From positions 1 to 24,416 of the forward strand of contig CAYULH010000079.1 in NCBI GenBank assembly GCA_964445645.1: a stretch of 24,416 bases of DNA. Direction: 5' to 3'. This document shows positions 8,789 through 16,131 of the stretch, one piece after another. The position numbers and the translations under genes were made by a program. The stretch is from Aureispira sp964445645 (GTDB lineage: Bacteria > Bacteroidota > Bacteroidia > Chitinophagales > Saprospiraceae). Under the pieces are notes generated by a model that saw only the letters and a list, made by a program, of their open reading frames with translations, ran no database searches and was not told the DNA's origin. The stretch's first letter is position 1, and every line of letters begins with the position of its first letter.

Positions 8789-11734
8789 ATGAAATATTTT
8801 TTTACTATAAGTTTTTTGATTCTTTGGACACTGCAGCTTCAAGCTCAATGCGAAGGTGTTTTTTCCAAAAATATTGTTCATGGCGACATGCACACCTTGA
8901 GTACAAAAACCAATATCCTAGTAGCACGTATCAATTTTGATTATAGTATTAAGTTTGAAAATTCTGAGGAGGGAATTACGGCTATAGTTACCACAACAGG
9001 ACACGACTACACCCTCATCAAACCATTAGAGAAAGATGATAAATTGATGTTCATTGCTGCTGACGGCACCAAGCGTCCTTACAATTTTATTTATGACAGT
9101 GAAAAAACCAAGGTGCAAAATCGTCCAGCCTATGTCAATACGGTACAATTGGATATGGATGCCATAGAATGGCTCTCCAACAATACCATTCGTCAGATTC
9201 GTATGGTGAATATGGTAGAAATGAAAATGTACCCTTATTCCTTGGATGAAGCGCGTCACAATCAGATGCAACGTACCCTCAGATGTTTCTTACAAGAACT
9301 AGATCCCACCAAAGTCAAAGACAAAGAAGTGACAGCTAGTATGCAGAGTATCGCTGCTGCTAATACCAAAAAAGTAGACCAAGAAAATACTTCTGCTACA
9401 GCTACCATTGCCCGCAGTTCTGGCTCACCCTGTGACCAATTGACCGATGAAGAAGAGAAAGCACTCAAAAGAGAATTGGTATTACGCAAAGATGAAATGC
9501 GTAATGAAATTGCAGAAATAAGAGCAGAAAACGAAAAAATAAAAGCACGCCTTGCCAAAGACATTGCTTTAGCCAAAGAAAACTCTGCCAAAACACAAGC
9601 AGCCATTGCCCAGCAGGTCTTAGACGCTCGAAAACGTGCCAATATTGAAATTGAAGACGCAAGGGCAGAAGTGTCCAAAGCTATTGCAGAAGCCAAGAAA
9701 AACGCAGCCAGCATTAGTGAGCAGGCTCAACTAGAAGCATTAGCCGTCAAAACACGTTCTGACCAAAAAATTCAGGAAATACAAGAACAAGAAGCCGAAA
9801 AAGTAGCCAGTGCCCGAAAAGTTGCTTCTGAGAAAATAGAAGAGGCCAATAAACAGTTTCAAGTTGCCAAGGAGCAATACAATGTAGAGATTCAGACCAT
9901 CAAGGAAAGTGCTACAGAGGAATTGCAAACGATTCAGAAAGAAGTAGCTGAAAAAATTGCTGCTGCCAAGGCCAAGGCTAGAGCAGCTCAAAACCTAACG
10001 ACCCAAGATGTGCTTACCGCACGCCAATCGGCTGCCGAAGAAGTAGCCAAAGCCAAGGAAGAGGCGGCCATTGCGGTAGGAAAGGCCAAGCAAAAAGCTG
10101 CCGAAGAAAAACAAGCGGCACAGTTAGAAGTGGCCGAAACCAAACGCAAAGCCTCAGAGGAAATGGCAAGCATTCGTGAACAAGCGGCTGCTTCGATTGC
10201 GGAAACACTAGACAAAGCGGCAGAAGAACGCAAGCAAATTGCTGCACAAATCGAAAAAGAACGCACCTTAGCTGCCGAGGAAATTGCTCGCATCAAGGCA
10301 GGTGTAGTGGAGGCCAAACAAAATGCTGCTGAAGAAAATAAACAAACGGCCGAGGAAGTGGCTGCCGCCAAAGCCAAAGCAGCTGCCGAGCTTGCCAAAA
10401 CCAAAGAGTTGACCTCTGAAGCGGTCTTGAAATCTCGCCAAGAAGCAGAAGATAAGAAAAAAGCGATTGCTCAAGATATTGTTGCTGCCAAGGAAAAAGC
10501 CGCTGCCGAAATTGCCAAAATCAACGAAGAAATTCGCCAAAAAATAGAAGCAGCCAAAGACAATGAGGCCAAAATCAAGGCTGCCTCAGCAGAGGAGGTA
10601 ATGGCTGCTCGTGAAAAGGCTTCTTCCGAAATCCAAAAGGCACAAGAGGAAGCCATTGCCAAAATTCAAGAAGCCAGCAAAGAGGCCAAAGAGCTAAAGA
10701 GCAAGTATGTAGAGGAAATTCAAAGCTCCAAACAAACAGCTCAAGAACGCATGGAGACCATCAGAACCGAAACCGCTGACCAAATTGCCAAAGCACGTGC
10801 CAAGGCAAATGAACTAAAAAGTGCCAGTGCCGAAGAAATTGCTGCTGCCAAAGAAAAAGCCGCAGAAACGCTCTTCAAAACACAAGAAACTACCCTCAAT
10901 CAAATTGCAGCCCTCAAGGAGCAAGAAGCACGGGTAAAAAGTGAAAGTATTGAGGCAATGGCCAAATTCCAGCAAGATATTGCCGAGGAACGTGCCAAAA
11001 TCAAGGAAAAATTGGCCAATGAAGTGGCTGCCGACAAAGAACGTGCTGCTCTAGAGCGTCAAAAAGCTGCCAACGAAATTGCAGAAACCAAAGAACGTGC
11101 TGCTGCCGAAATTGCCAAAACCAAATCGGAGGCCGCTTCTACCATAGAAACCATTAGAGCCAATACGGTTGCTGCCGAACAGGAGGAAACCTTGCGTTTG
11201 CTCAAGGTCAAAGAAGAAGTAGCTGAACAAATTGCACTAACCAAAGAAAAGGCGGCCACAGAAGTAGAAAAAGCCAAACAAGCAGCAGAAGCCAAGAAAA
11301 AAGATATTCAAATGAAGCTGGATTCTACTGTCAATAAGGCGCAAGAAGATATGGCACTAGCCAAAGAAAAAGCAGCCAATGATATTGCACTAACCAAAGA
11401 AAAGGCAGCCACAGAAATTGCTGCAGCCAAAGCCAAATCAGCCGAAGAATTGCAAAAAATTCAAGAAGAAAATGCAACGGCCAAAGCAGCTTTGCAAGAA
11501 AAACTAAAGGCTGCACAAGACGAAAATGCGGCTGCAATAGCAGCATCCAAGGAAAAAGCTACAGAGCAAATTGAAGTAGCCAAAGCCAAAGTAGCCGAAG
11601 AAGAGGCCAAAATCAAAGCAGCAGAAGATACCCTCAAGGAGAAGCAAGAGGCGATTGAAGCACAAGAGAAAAAGATCGAAATCTTAGAAAAACGGGTAGC
11701 CGAATTGCGAAAGGAGGTGAATGGAACCGATTAA
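8789..11734 (+). CDS. Secreted giant coiled-coil (hendecad rod) protein
   Basis: This 981-residue protein is not a family I can name. A signal peptide spans 1-20 (ending LQAQ). The next residue is Cys, but QAQC is not a good lipobox. Residues about 21-175 form a compact, probably beta-rich domain with C21 and C166. From about 219 to 978 the chain is an unbroken Ala/Glu/Lys-rich helix with no proline. Residues 415-934 divide exactly into 26 units of 11 and 13 of 18, of the type AAAEIAKTKEK. The order 11-11-18 (40 residues) occurs ten times. Such spacing predicts an almost untwisted helical bundle; a single continuous helix would be roughly 110 nm long (my estimate). There is no membrane anchor or T9SS signal at the C-terminus. 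The OmpH/Skp genes downstream suggest an envelope role, perhaps a spacer or filament. A strong terminator follows. Confidence 0.88.
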   Translation: MKYFFTISFLILWTLQLQAQCEGVFSKNIVHGDMHTLSTKTNILVARINFDYSIKFENSEEGITAIVTTTGHDYTLIKPLEKDDKLMFIAADGTKRPYNFIYDSEKTKVQNRPAYVNTVQLDMDAIEWLSNNTIRQIRMVNMVEMKMYPYSLDEARHNQMQRTLRCFLQELDPTKVKDKEVTASMQSIAAANTKKVDQENTSATATIARSSGSPCDQLTDEEEKALKRELVLRKDEMRNEIAEIRAENEKIKARLAKDIALAKENSAKTQAAIAQQVLDARKRANIEIEDARAEVSKAIAEAKKNAASISEQAQLEALAVKTRSDQKIQEIQEQEAEKVASARKVASEKIEEANKQFQVAKEQYNVEIQTIKESATEELQTIQKEVAEKIAAAKAKARAAQNLTTQDVLTARQSAAEEVAKAKEEAAIAVGKAKQKAAEEKQAAQLEVAETKRKASEEMASIREQAAASIAETLDKAAEERKQIAAQIEKERTLAAEEIARIKAGVVEAKQNAAEENKQTAEEVAAAKAKAAAELAKTKELTSEAVLKSRQEAEDKKKAIAQDIVAAKEKAAAEIAKINEEIRQKIEAAKDNEAKIKAASAEEVMAAREKASSEIQKAQEEAIAKIQEASKEAKELKSKYVEEIQSSKQTAQERMETIRTETADQIAKARAKANELKSASAEEIAAAKEKAAETLFKTQETTLNQIAALKEQEARVKSESIEAMAKFQQDIAEERAKIKEKLANEVAADKERAALERQKAANEIAETKERAAAEIAKTKSEAASTIETIRANTVAAEQEETLRLLKVKEEVAEQIALTKEKAATEVEKAKQAAEAKKKDIQMKLDSTVNKAQEDMALAKEKAANDIALTKEKAATEIAAAKAKSAEELQKIQEENATAKAALQEKLKAAQDENAAAIAASKEKATEQIEVAKAKVAEEEAKIKAAEDTLKEKQEAIEAQEKKIEILEKRVAELRKEVNGTD

Positions 11735-11752
11735 ATAACTGTTAATATACCC

Positions 11753-11797
11753 CAGTGGCTTTGGGGGCTGGTATAGAACTTGCAGCCCAAGCCACTG
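11753..11797 (+). other. Hairpin just after the coiled-coil gene
   Basis: CAGTGGCTT (11753-11761) pairs perfectly with AAGCCACTG (11789-11797), and inner GGG/CCC can extend the stem. It has no T tract, so it is not a terminator by itself. It sits directly upstream of the terminator hairpin and may stabilise the mRNA 3' end. Confidence 0.6.
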
Positions 11798-11807
11798 TAA
11801 CCATAAC

Positions 11808-11851
11808 AGCACTACTTCACCACACGCATAGCTGTGAAGTGGTGCTTTTTT
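11808..11851 (+). terminator. Strong rho-independent terminator
   Basis: A 13-bp stem AGCACTACTTCAC / GTGAAGTGGTGCT (one G-T wobble) with a 13-nt loop is followed by six T. It ends only 27 bp before the start of the first OmpH gene. That gene must therefore be reached by read-through or by a promoter I cannot place. Confidence 0.9.
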
Positions 11852-11878
11852 ATAATTTTTATAATAAAAACACCATAG

Positions 11879-12394
11879 ATGAAACAAGTATCATTGATCG
11901 TTTGCTTTTTTTTGTTCGTAGGCTTGACCAGTCTACAAGCACAATATTCTAAAGTGGCCTATGTGGATATGGAAAAGGTAATGGACGCTGTAGAGGAGTA
12001 CAAAACTGCACAAAAACAATTGGAGCAACAAGCAGAACGTTGGCGACAAGAAATTGCTAGAGAGTATGAGCAAATCGAGGCAATGTATCGGGAGTATCAA
12101 ACCCGTGAACCCCTCTTGAGTGATGAAATGCGCCAAGCCAAACAAGACGAAATTGTAGCCAAAGAAAAAGCCGTAAGAAGTTTGCAAAATGCACGTTTTG
12201 GCCCAGAAGGAGAGTTGTTCAAAAAACGCCAAAGCCTAGTAAAACCCATTCAGGAAAAGGTCTATGGCATTGTCCAAAAATTGGCCAAAGATCGTGGATT
12301 TGATTTTATTTTTACCGCTCCTGATGGCTCTACCTTGTTGTATGCTGCCGAAGATAAGGACTTGACCGATGAAGTAATTAAGCGTTTGAAATAA
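11879..12394 (+). CDS. OmpH/Skp-family periplasmic chaperone, copy 1
   Basis: This 171-residue protein has a signal peptide (1-22, ending LQAQ). It then has the OmpH/Skp layout: a first strand KVAYVDMEKVMDAVEEYK, a long charged coiled-coil arm (about 40-110), and a C-terminal half with IQEKVYGIVQKLAKDRGFDF and a strand FIFTAPDGSTLLYA. Skp is a trimeric periplasmic chaperone that holds unfolded outer-membrane proteins. Of the four copies here, this one looks most like a conventional Skp; it lacks the GGIDAT C-terminus of the other three. The 25-bp gap to copy 2 suggests one operon. Confidence 0.9.
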   Translation: MKQVSLIVCFFLFVGLTSLQAQYSKVAYVDMEKVMDAVEEYKTAQKQLEQQAERWRQEIAREYEQIEAMYREYQTREPLLSDEMRQAKQDEIVAKEKAVRSLQNARFGPEGELFKKRQSLVKPIQEKVYGIVQKLAKDRGFDFIFTAPDGSTLLYAAEDKDLTDEVIKRLK

Positions 12395-12419
12395 ACTGTT
12401 TGAAGTTTAAGAAAATTGT

Positions 12420-12938
12420 ATGCAAATAATAAAAGCAAAACAAGTACTATTACTCAGCTTGCTGTTGTGGATAAGCAGTAGTGTGAATATGTGGGCGCAA
12501 GACAAAATTGCCTATGTAGACACAGACGAGGTGATTAAGTCCATGCCCGATTACACCACCACACAAAAAAGCCTAGAAACTTTTCAGAAAAAGCTGCTGG
12601 AAGAATTGGATGCCGAAAAACGTGCTATTGCCAAGTTTTATACACAGGTTATTGAGGAGGTCAAGGCTGGATTGCTCACGGCCAAGCAACAACAAGAGGC
12701 AGAAGATAAGCTGCAAAAAATGCAAACAGACTTGCAAGCCCGAACCAATCAGGCCGACCAACGGCTGGCAGCCAAGGAAAAAGCACTAACGGCTCCTTTG
12801 TACGAAAAATTTGAGGCCGCACTCAAGGCAGTAGCCCAGAAAAATAAATACACGTATATCTTGGACAAAAAACTGATGTTGTATAGTGCTGGTGGTATTG
12901 ATGCTACTAGACAAATGAAAAAACAACTTGGAATATAA
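12420..12938 (+). CDS. OmpH/Skp-family periplasmic chaperone, copy 2
   Basis: This 172-residue protein has a signal peptide (about 1-27, ending VNMWAQ), then KIAYVDTDEVIKSMPDYTTT and a helical arm (about 45-125) rich in Gln, Lys and Glu. The C-terminal block is KYTYILDKKLMLYSAGGID, closing with KQLGI. The ending GGIDAT...LGI is shared with copies 3 and 4 but not copy 1, so these three form a subgroup. It probably traps unfolded envelope proteins like other Skp proteins. It follows copy 1 by 25 bp and precedes a 14-bp perfect hairpin. Confidence 0.9.
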   Translation: MQIIKAKQVLLLSLLLWISSSVNMWAQDKIAYVDTDEVIKSMPDYTTTQKSLETFQKKLLEELDAEKRAIAKFYTQVIEEVKAGLLTAKQQQEAEDKLQKMQTDLQARTNQADQRLAAKEKALTAPLYEKFEAALKAVAQKNKYTYILDKKLMLYSAGGIDATRQMKKQLGI

Positions 12939-12946
12939 AAATACCC

Positions 12947-12982
12947 CCTAATAGAAAGGCTATACATGGCCTTTCTATTAGG
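12947..12982 (-). terminator. Hairpin between convergent genes
   Basis: A perfect 14-bp stem CCTAATAGAAAGGC / GCCTTTCTATTAGG with an 8-nt loop lies between OmpH copy 2 and the convergent T9SS gene. On the minus strand it is followed by GGGTATTTTTAT, a fair T tract for the minus gene. On the plus strand there is no T run, though the stem alone may stop or protect the OmpH transcript. Confidence 0.7.
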
Positions 12983-12991
12983 TGGACATCC

Positions 12992-14137
12992 TTACAAAAT
13001 CACCAGTGGCTTGTACACGGTATGTTGTTGGGTGGTAATTTCAACCCAATAACTGCCAGAGGGCAAGGCACTGATTTCCCATTGCAGATGGTTGCTGTTG
13101 GTTGTTTTTTGGATGTAATGACACTTGCCTGTAACATCCACTACTCTAATTTGCAGCTCTTGTACAACCTGATTTAAGCGCACATTTACTTGCTTGTTGG
13201 TAGGATTGGGGTAGAGCTGTACCTGCTCAGAGTTTGTAGGGAAATCAAGCACCTTGGTAGGAGAATAGCTCTTTTCTCCTTGCTGATTGATACTTTGTAT
13301 ACGATAATAATTGTAATTGGGAAGCGGCCTTTCATCCACCCAAGCATAGCGGTTGCTGCTATTGCCCCATACTTGATGCACCAACTCAAAGTTTACCGCA
13401 TCGGCACTGCGTTCAACTACAAATTGCTCATTGGGATCGGTAGGATTATCCATCCATTCCAATAGAGCGTGATTATCCTGTTTAGTCACCTCAAAAGATT
13501 CAACAGGCGTAGAAAGAATGGTGCAATTACCTGTATTACAAGTCACCGCAATATTATCCACTCTCAAAAACTCTGTTCCTGCCCAAGTTTGTACTGTTAC
13601 CCTAATTTGAAGGGTATTCCCAATCAAGCAACCAGTACTAAACGTAAAGTCACTAAAATCATCCAAGGTAACATAATCGCCATTCGTACAAGAGGCCGTA
13701 TTGCAGGTCCCACCTGCTGGGCTGGTATATGCTACAAAAGCCCCCCCATCAATGCTGGTTTCTACTCTAATCGCATCGGTACAATTACAGGAGCTGGCGC
13801 AAGCCGTACAACCTTCCATATTGCCCTGTTCCGATAAATCCATACTCAACACCACACCTGCAGGACAACCGCTAATGTCAATATCCTCCGATGTCCAAAA
13901 GGCTTCACCATTGGTATCACGGCCTTCCAAAAGCCCATTTCTAACATCAAAATAATCGGTAGCAGCAGCAGAACTAGGGCAGGTCGATTGCCAATCGGGG
14001 GCAGGATTATCAGAATTGTTGTTGTTACCCGTGGCCGTACCATCCGTATAACTATCAAAATTTTCTGACCATAGGACCTGTGCGTCAAGAATAGAAGATT
14101 GAAATAATAGGAGGAGGAGGAGAAAGTAGTGATACAT
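12992..14137 (-). CDS. T9SS-sorted secreted protein, Cys-rich N-domain
   Basis: This 381-residue exported protein has a signal peptide (1-20, ending ILDAQ). Residues about 21-200 form a beta-rich domain (start VLWSENFDSY, end LRVDNIAVTC) resembling the lectin-like or MAM-like modules common in Bacteroidota secreted proteins. It contains many cysteines, four of them in CTACASSCNC (110-119), so disulfides are likely. Residues about 212-300 look like a fibronectin type III domain (FVVERSADAVNFELV, YNYYRIQSI). The C-terminus (about 305-381) is a type A T9SS sorting domain: LYPNPTNKQVNVRL, VVDVTGK and LPSGSYWVEI. It is predicted to be carried across the outer membrane and anchored or released there. 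The ligand is unknown. It lies on the opposite strand, interrupting the OmpH series. Confidence 0.9.
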   Translation of the reverse strand: MYHYFLLLLLLFQSSILDAQVLWSENFDSYTDGTATGNNNNSDNPAPDWQSTCPSSAAATDYFDVRNGLLEGRDTNGEAFWTSEDIDISGCPAGVVLSMDLSEQGNMEGCTACASSCNCTDAIRVETSIDGGAFVAYTSPAGGTCNTASCTNGDYVTLDDFSDFTFSTGCLIGNTLQIRVTVQTWAGTEFLRVDNIAVTCNTGNCTILSTPVESFEVTKQDNHALLEWMDNPTDPNEQFVVERSADAVNFELVHQVWGNSSNRYAWVDERPLPNYNYYRIQSINQQGEKSYSPTKVLDFPTNSEQVQLYPNPTNKQVNVRLNQVVQELQIRVVDVTGKCHYIQKTTNSNHLQWEISALPSGSYWVEITTQQHTVYKPLVIL

Positions 14138-14482
14138 CTGTATAAATTTATATAATTGTTTGATTTGGTGTTGTTTATAGGATAAAGATAATGCTTTTCG
14201 TTTTTTTGGACGGTTGTGGTCAAGCCAAATAACTACATTTAAAGTAAGCTTAATCTTAGCATAATATTGGGGTATATGAATAGAGCCTGCTCTTGATAAT
14301 GCTATGACATTTTAGCGGCTGCTACCTTGTTAAAGGCTGTTAAATCACCCTCAAATCCTACTATAGTTCTGTTAAGGAGACCCATACTCTCTCAATACGG
14401 CATTACATTGCAAGTAATACCCTGCAACTAAAAACTTAATTACTTCCAATTCCTTGGGATTGGGTCAAAATCCTCCTTAATT
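14138..14482. other. Divergent intergenic region, T9SS gene/OmpH copy 3
   Basis: This 345-bp stretch has no credible gene. It must contain the promoters of both divergent neighbours. No perfect TAnnTTTG was found on either strand. It holds a symmetric site ATTACATTGCAAGTAAT (14402-14418; arms ATTAC/GTAAT) that could be an operator, and a hairpin CCAATTCC/GGGATTGG about 20 bp before the OmpH start that could affect translation. Both are weak predictions. Confidence 0.45.
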
Positions 14483-14983
14483 ATGAGATTATTTATTATT
14501 ACAAGTCTATTGGTGCTAATGAGCAGTATTGGCTGGGCGCAAACACAAAAAATTGCTTACATCGAGTCAGAAAGCATTGTTCCTGAAATGCCTGCCTACA
14601 AAAAGGCACAGAGCGAACTGCAAGCCTACACCAAGCAATTGCAAAAAGTATTGCAACAAAAACAAATGGCTTTAGAGAAAGATTATGCGGCAGTTATGGA
14701 TTCGATACAAAAAGGAATCATGAACCAATTGCAGCAACAACGCGCCCAAATTCGTATACAAAATGGCCAACAACAATTACAACAAGAAGCCTTGAACGCC
14801 GATAAAAAGGTGGCGAAGAAAGAAGGGGATTTGATAGAACCTTTATACAAGAAATTTAACGAAGCACTAGAAGCTGTAGCCAAACAAGAAGGGTATACGT
14901 ATATCTTGGATAAGAAGTTTATGCTGTATTTTGTAGGAGGCATTGATGCCACTGATAAGGTGAGCGCTAAGTTGGGTATTTAG
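14483..14983 (+). CDS. OmpH/Skp-family periplasmic chaperone, copy 3
   Basis: This 166-residue protein has a signal peptide (1-20, ending SIGWAQ), then KIAYIESESIVPEMPAYKKA, a Gln/Lys-rich helical arm (about 45-115) and the C-terminal block YTYILDKKFMLYFVGGIDAT ending AKLGI. It is closest to copy 4: the SESIVPEMPAYKKA stretch is identical and the underlying DNA is very similar there, which points to a fairly recent tandem duplication. Its arm is more Gln-rich than copy 4 (runs such as QLQQQRAQ), suggesting faster drift. Periplasmic Skp-like function is inferred from the family. Confidence 0.9.
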   Translation: MRLFIITSLLVLMSSIGWAQTQKIAYIESESIVPEMPAYKKAQSELQAYTKQLQKVLQQKQMALEKDYAAVMDSIQKGIMNQLQQQRAQIRIQNGQQQLQQEALNADKKVAKKEGDLIEPLYKKFNEALEAVAKQEGYTYILDKKFMLYFVGGIDATDKVSAKLGI

Positions 14984-15054
14984 ATAAATAGAAAAAAATC
15001 GAGTTAAAAACATTAGGAATAAACCCTATTTCCACAACTTCCTTAGAATACTTC

Positions 15055-15062
15055 TATTTTTG
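15055..15062 (+). promoter_or_regulatory. Candidate -7 element (TATTTTTG)
   Basis: Perfect TAnnTTTG match followed by TACC, about 245 bp before OmpH copy 4. No clear -33 TTG is seen at normal spacing, so confidence is modest. Confidence 0.4.
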
Positions 15063-15097
15063 TACCAGTTACATTAGGTCAAAACAACACGAATCCT

Positions 15098-15105
15098 TAC
15101 TTTTG
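15098..15105 (+). promoter_or_regulatory. Candidate -7 element (TACTTTTG)
   Basis: A second perfect TAnnTTTG match, 43 bp after the first. If used, transcription would begin near 15112 and leave a leader of about 195 nt before the OmpH copy 4 start. Confidence 0.45.
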
Positions 15106-15252
15106 TAGCCGCAAATTCACCCTTGGTGGTTATTCTCAATTTGGAGTTGTTCCAAAACTGGTATACAATATGTATATACTCCAAGTATAGTCTATTGTTG
15201 ATAACTTTTGATAAAAACAAAATAACCAATAGCGAGAACGAATGGACTGCTC

Positions 15253-15272
15253 GCCCAATGTGGGCAATTTTT
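15253..15272 (+). promoter_or_regulatory. Leader hairpin with T tract
   Basis: GCCCA-ATG-TGGGC forms a 5-bp GC-rich stem with a 3-nt loop, followed by AA and five T. It resembles a small terminator placed in the leader, 35 bp before the OmpH copy 4 start. It could act as an attenuator, or mean nothing. Confidence 0.35.
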
Positions 15273-15306
15273 AAATTATTATCAATAAAAATTAAAAAGA
15301 ATCAAG

Positions 15307-15825
15307 ATGAAAAATGTCTTAAATCTATTATCCTTGTTCACCATAGTTGCATTTATGGCATTTGGTACCACTGCAAAGGCTCAGAAAATCGCTTATATCG
15401 TTTCTGAGAGCATTGTTCCTGAGATGCCTGCTTACAAAAAAGCCAAATCTGAGGTAGAAGCTTACGGTAAGCAATTGCAGAAAGTATTGGAGGCAGAGCA
15501 GAAGAAAGCCCAAGATTACTACCAAGAAATTATGGAGAAAGCACAACGTGGTGAACTTACACCCAAGCAAGAACAAGAAGCGCAAGCCAAATTGCAAACT
15601 ATGCAAGCAGAGCTACAAAAGCAAGCGGCGGATGCCGATCGTAAATTGGCCGAAAAAGAAGGCGCATTGACCAAACCTTTGTACGAAGAATTGGACAACG
15701 CCTTGAAAAAAGTAGCCAAAGAAAATGATTATGCTTATATCTTGGACAAAAAATTCTTGTTGTACTCTGAAGGTGGAATTGATGCCACTGCAAAAGTAAA
15801 AGCAGCATTGGGTATTTCGTGGTAA
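15307..15825 (+). CDS. OmpH/Skp-family periplasmic chaperone, copy 4
   Basis: This 172-residue protein has a signal peptide (1-25, ending TTAKAQ), then KIAYIVSESIVPEMPAYKKA, a long charged helical arm (about 45-120) and the C-terminal block YAYILDKKFLLYSEGGIDAT ending ALGISW. It is the best preserved of the GGIDAT subgroup. Its codons look more selective than its sisters' (for example GGT, ACT, GCT and CGT in the conserved parts), and it has a long leader and its own terminator. These are signs of strong independent expression, though I could not compute a codon index. Role: holding unfolded outer-membrane or surface proteins in the periplasm, inferred from Skp. Confidence 0.92.
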   Translation: MKNVLNLLSLFTIVAFMAFGTTAKAQKIAYIVSESIVPEMPAYKKAKSEVEAYGKQLQKVLEAEQKKAQDYYQEIMEKAQRGELTPKQEQEAQAKLQTMQAELQKQAADADRKLAEKEGALTKPLYEELDNALKKVAKENDYAYILDKKFLLYSEGGIDATAKVKAALGISW

Positions 15826-16131
15826 GCACTCCCAAACGTTATAAGATATTTAAAAGATAGCTCCTTTGAATAAAAGGGGCTATTTTTGTTTATATTGAAG
15901 TGTGGCAGCACACATTGTTATTGGGCTGTATAGTATAATAATTAGTTCAAATTGTTTGATGTGTGTAATAAAACTACAGCAGGCGATTGTCAATATTATA
16001 TGTAAAAATGAATTTATTTTAAGTTTTTGGCAATCATTGGTTTATGTCTTTGTGTTTCACTAATAAAAATATACCAAGGCATTAACCTTCTCCCAGAATC
16101 CTACTATTGACTTGACGTATCAAAGAATTTT
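15826..16131. other. Intergenic region between OmpH copy 4 and first S41 gene
   Basis: This 306-bp stretch has no credible gene. It begins with the OmpH copy 4 terminator (15857-15887). The remainder is AT-rich and presumably holds the promoter of the S41 protease pair, but no perfect TAnnTTTG element was found. Confidence 0.5.
15857..15887 (+). terminator. Rho-independent terminator of OmpH copy 4
   Basis: An 11-bp stem ATAGCTCCTTT / AAAGGGGCTAT (one G-T wobble) with a 5-nt loop is followed by TTTT. It lies about 30 bp past the stop codon. Confidence 0.88.

Larger units (their letters stand above)
14984..15306 (+). other. 323-bp leader region of OmpH copy 4
   Basis: No convincing gene is present. 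Two perfect -7 matches (15055 and 15098) imply an unusually long 5' untranslated region of about 200 nt. Inside it, GCCCA/TGGGC (15253-15265) forms a short GC hairpin followed by AATTTTT, terminator-like. The last 30 bp before the ATG are almost pure A/T, favourable for ribosome access. Confidence 0.5.

Noticed and set aside
8789..8851. Rod protein as a lipoprotein (Cys right after LQAQ)
   Set aside because: The -1 residue is Gln, which does not fit a lipobox; ordinary signal peptidase cleavage is more likely.
9262..11546. Several long open frames on the strand opposite the coiled-coil gene
   Set aside because: They are shadows caused by the biased Ala/Glu/Lys codons of the coiled coil, read as Ala/Ser/Leu/Phe-rich protein without domains or start context.
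10031..11590. Repetitive DNA as a possible CRISPR or satellite array
   Set aside because: The repetition is at protein level, with degenerate units of 33 and 54 bp inside one open frame. There are no identical repeats with unique spacers.
13190..13955. Plus-strand frames across the T9SS gene
   Set aside because: They are shadows; the minus frame has a signal peptide, a fibronectin-like domain and a T9SS sorting domain.
15123..15407. 94-residue open frame upstream of OmpH copy 4
   Set aside because: It overlaps the OmpH start in another frame, has no recognisable features and lies in a predicted leader; probably chance.
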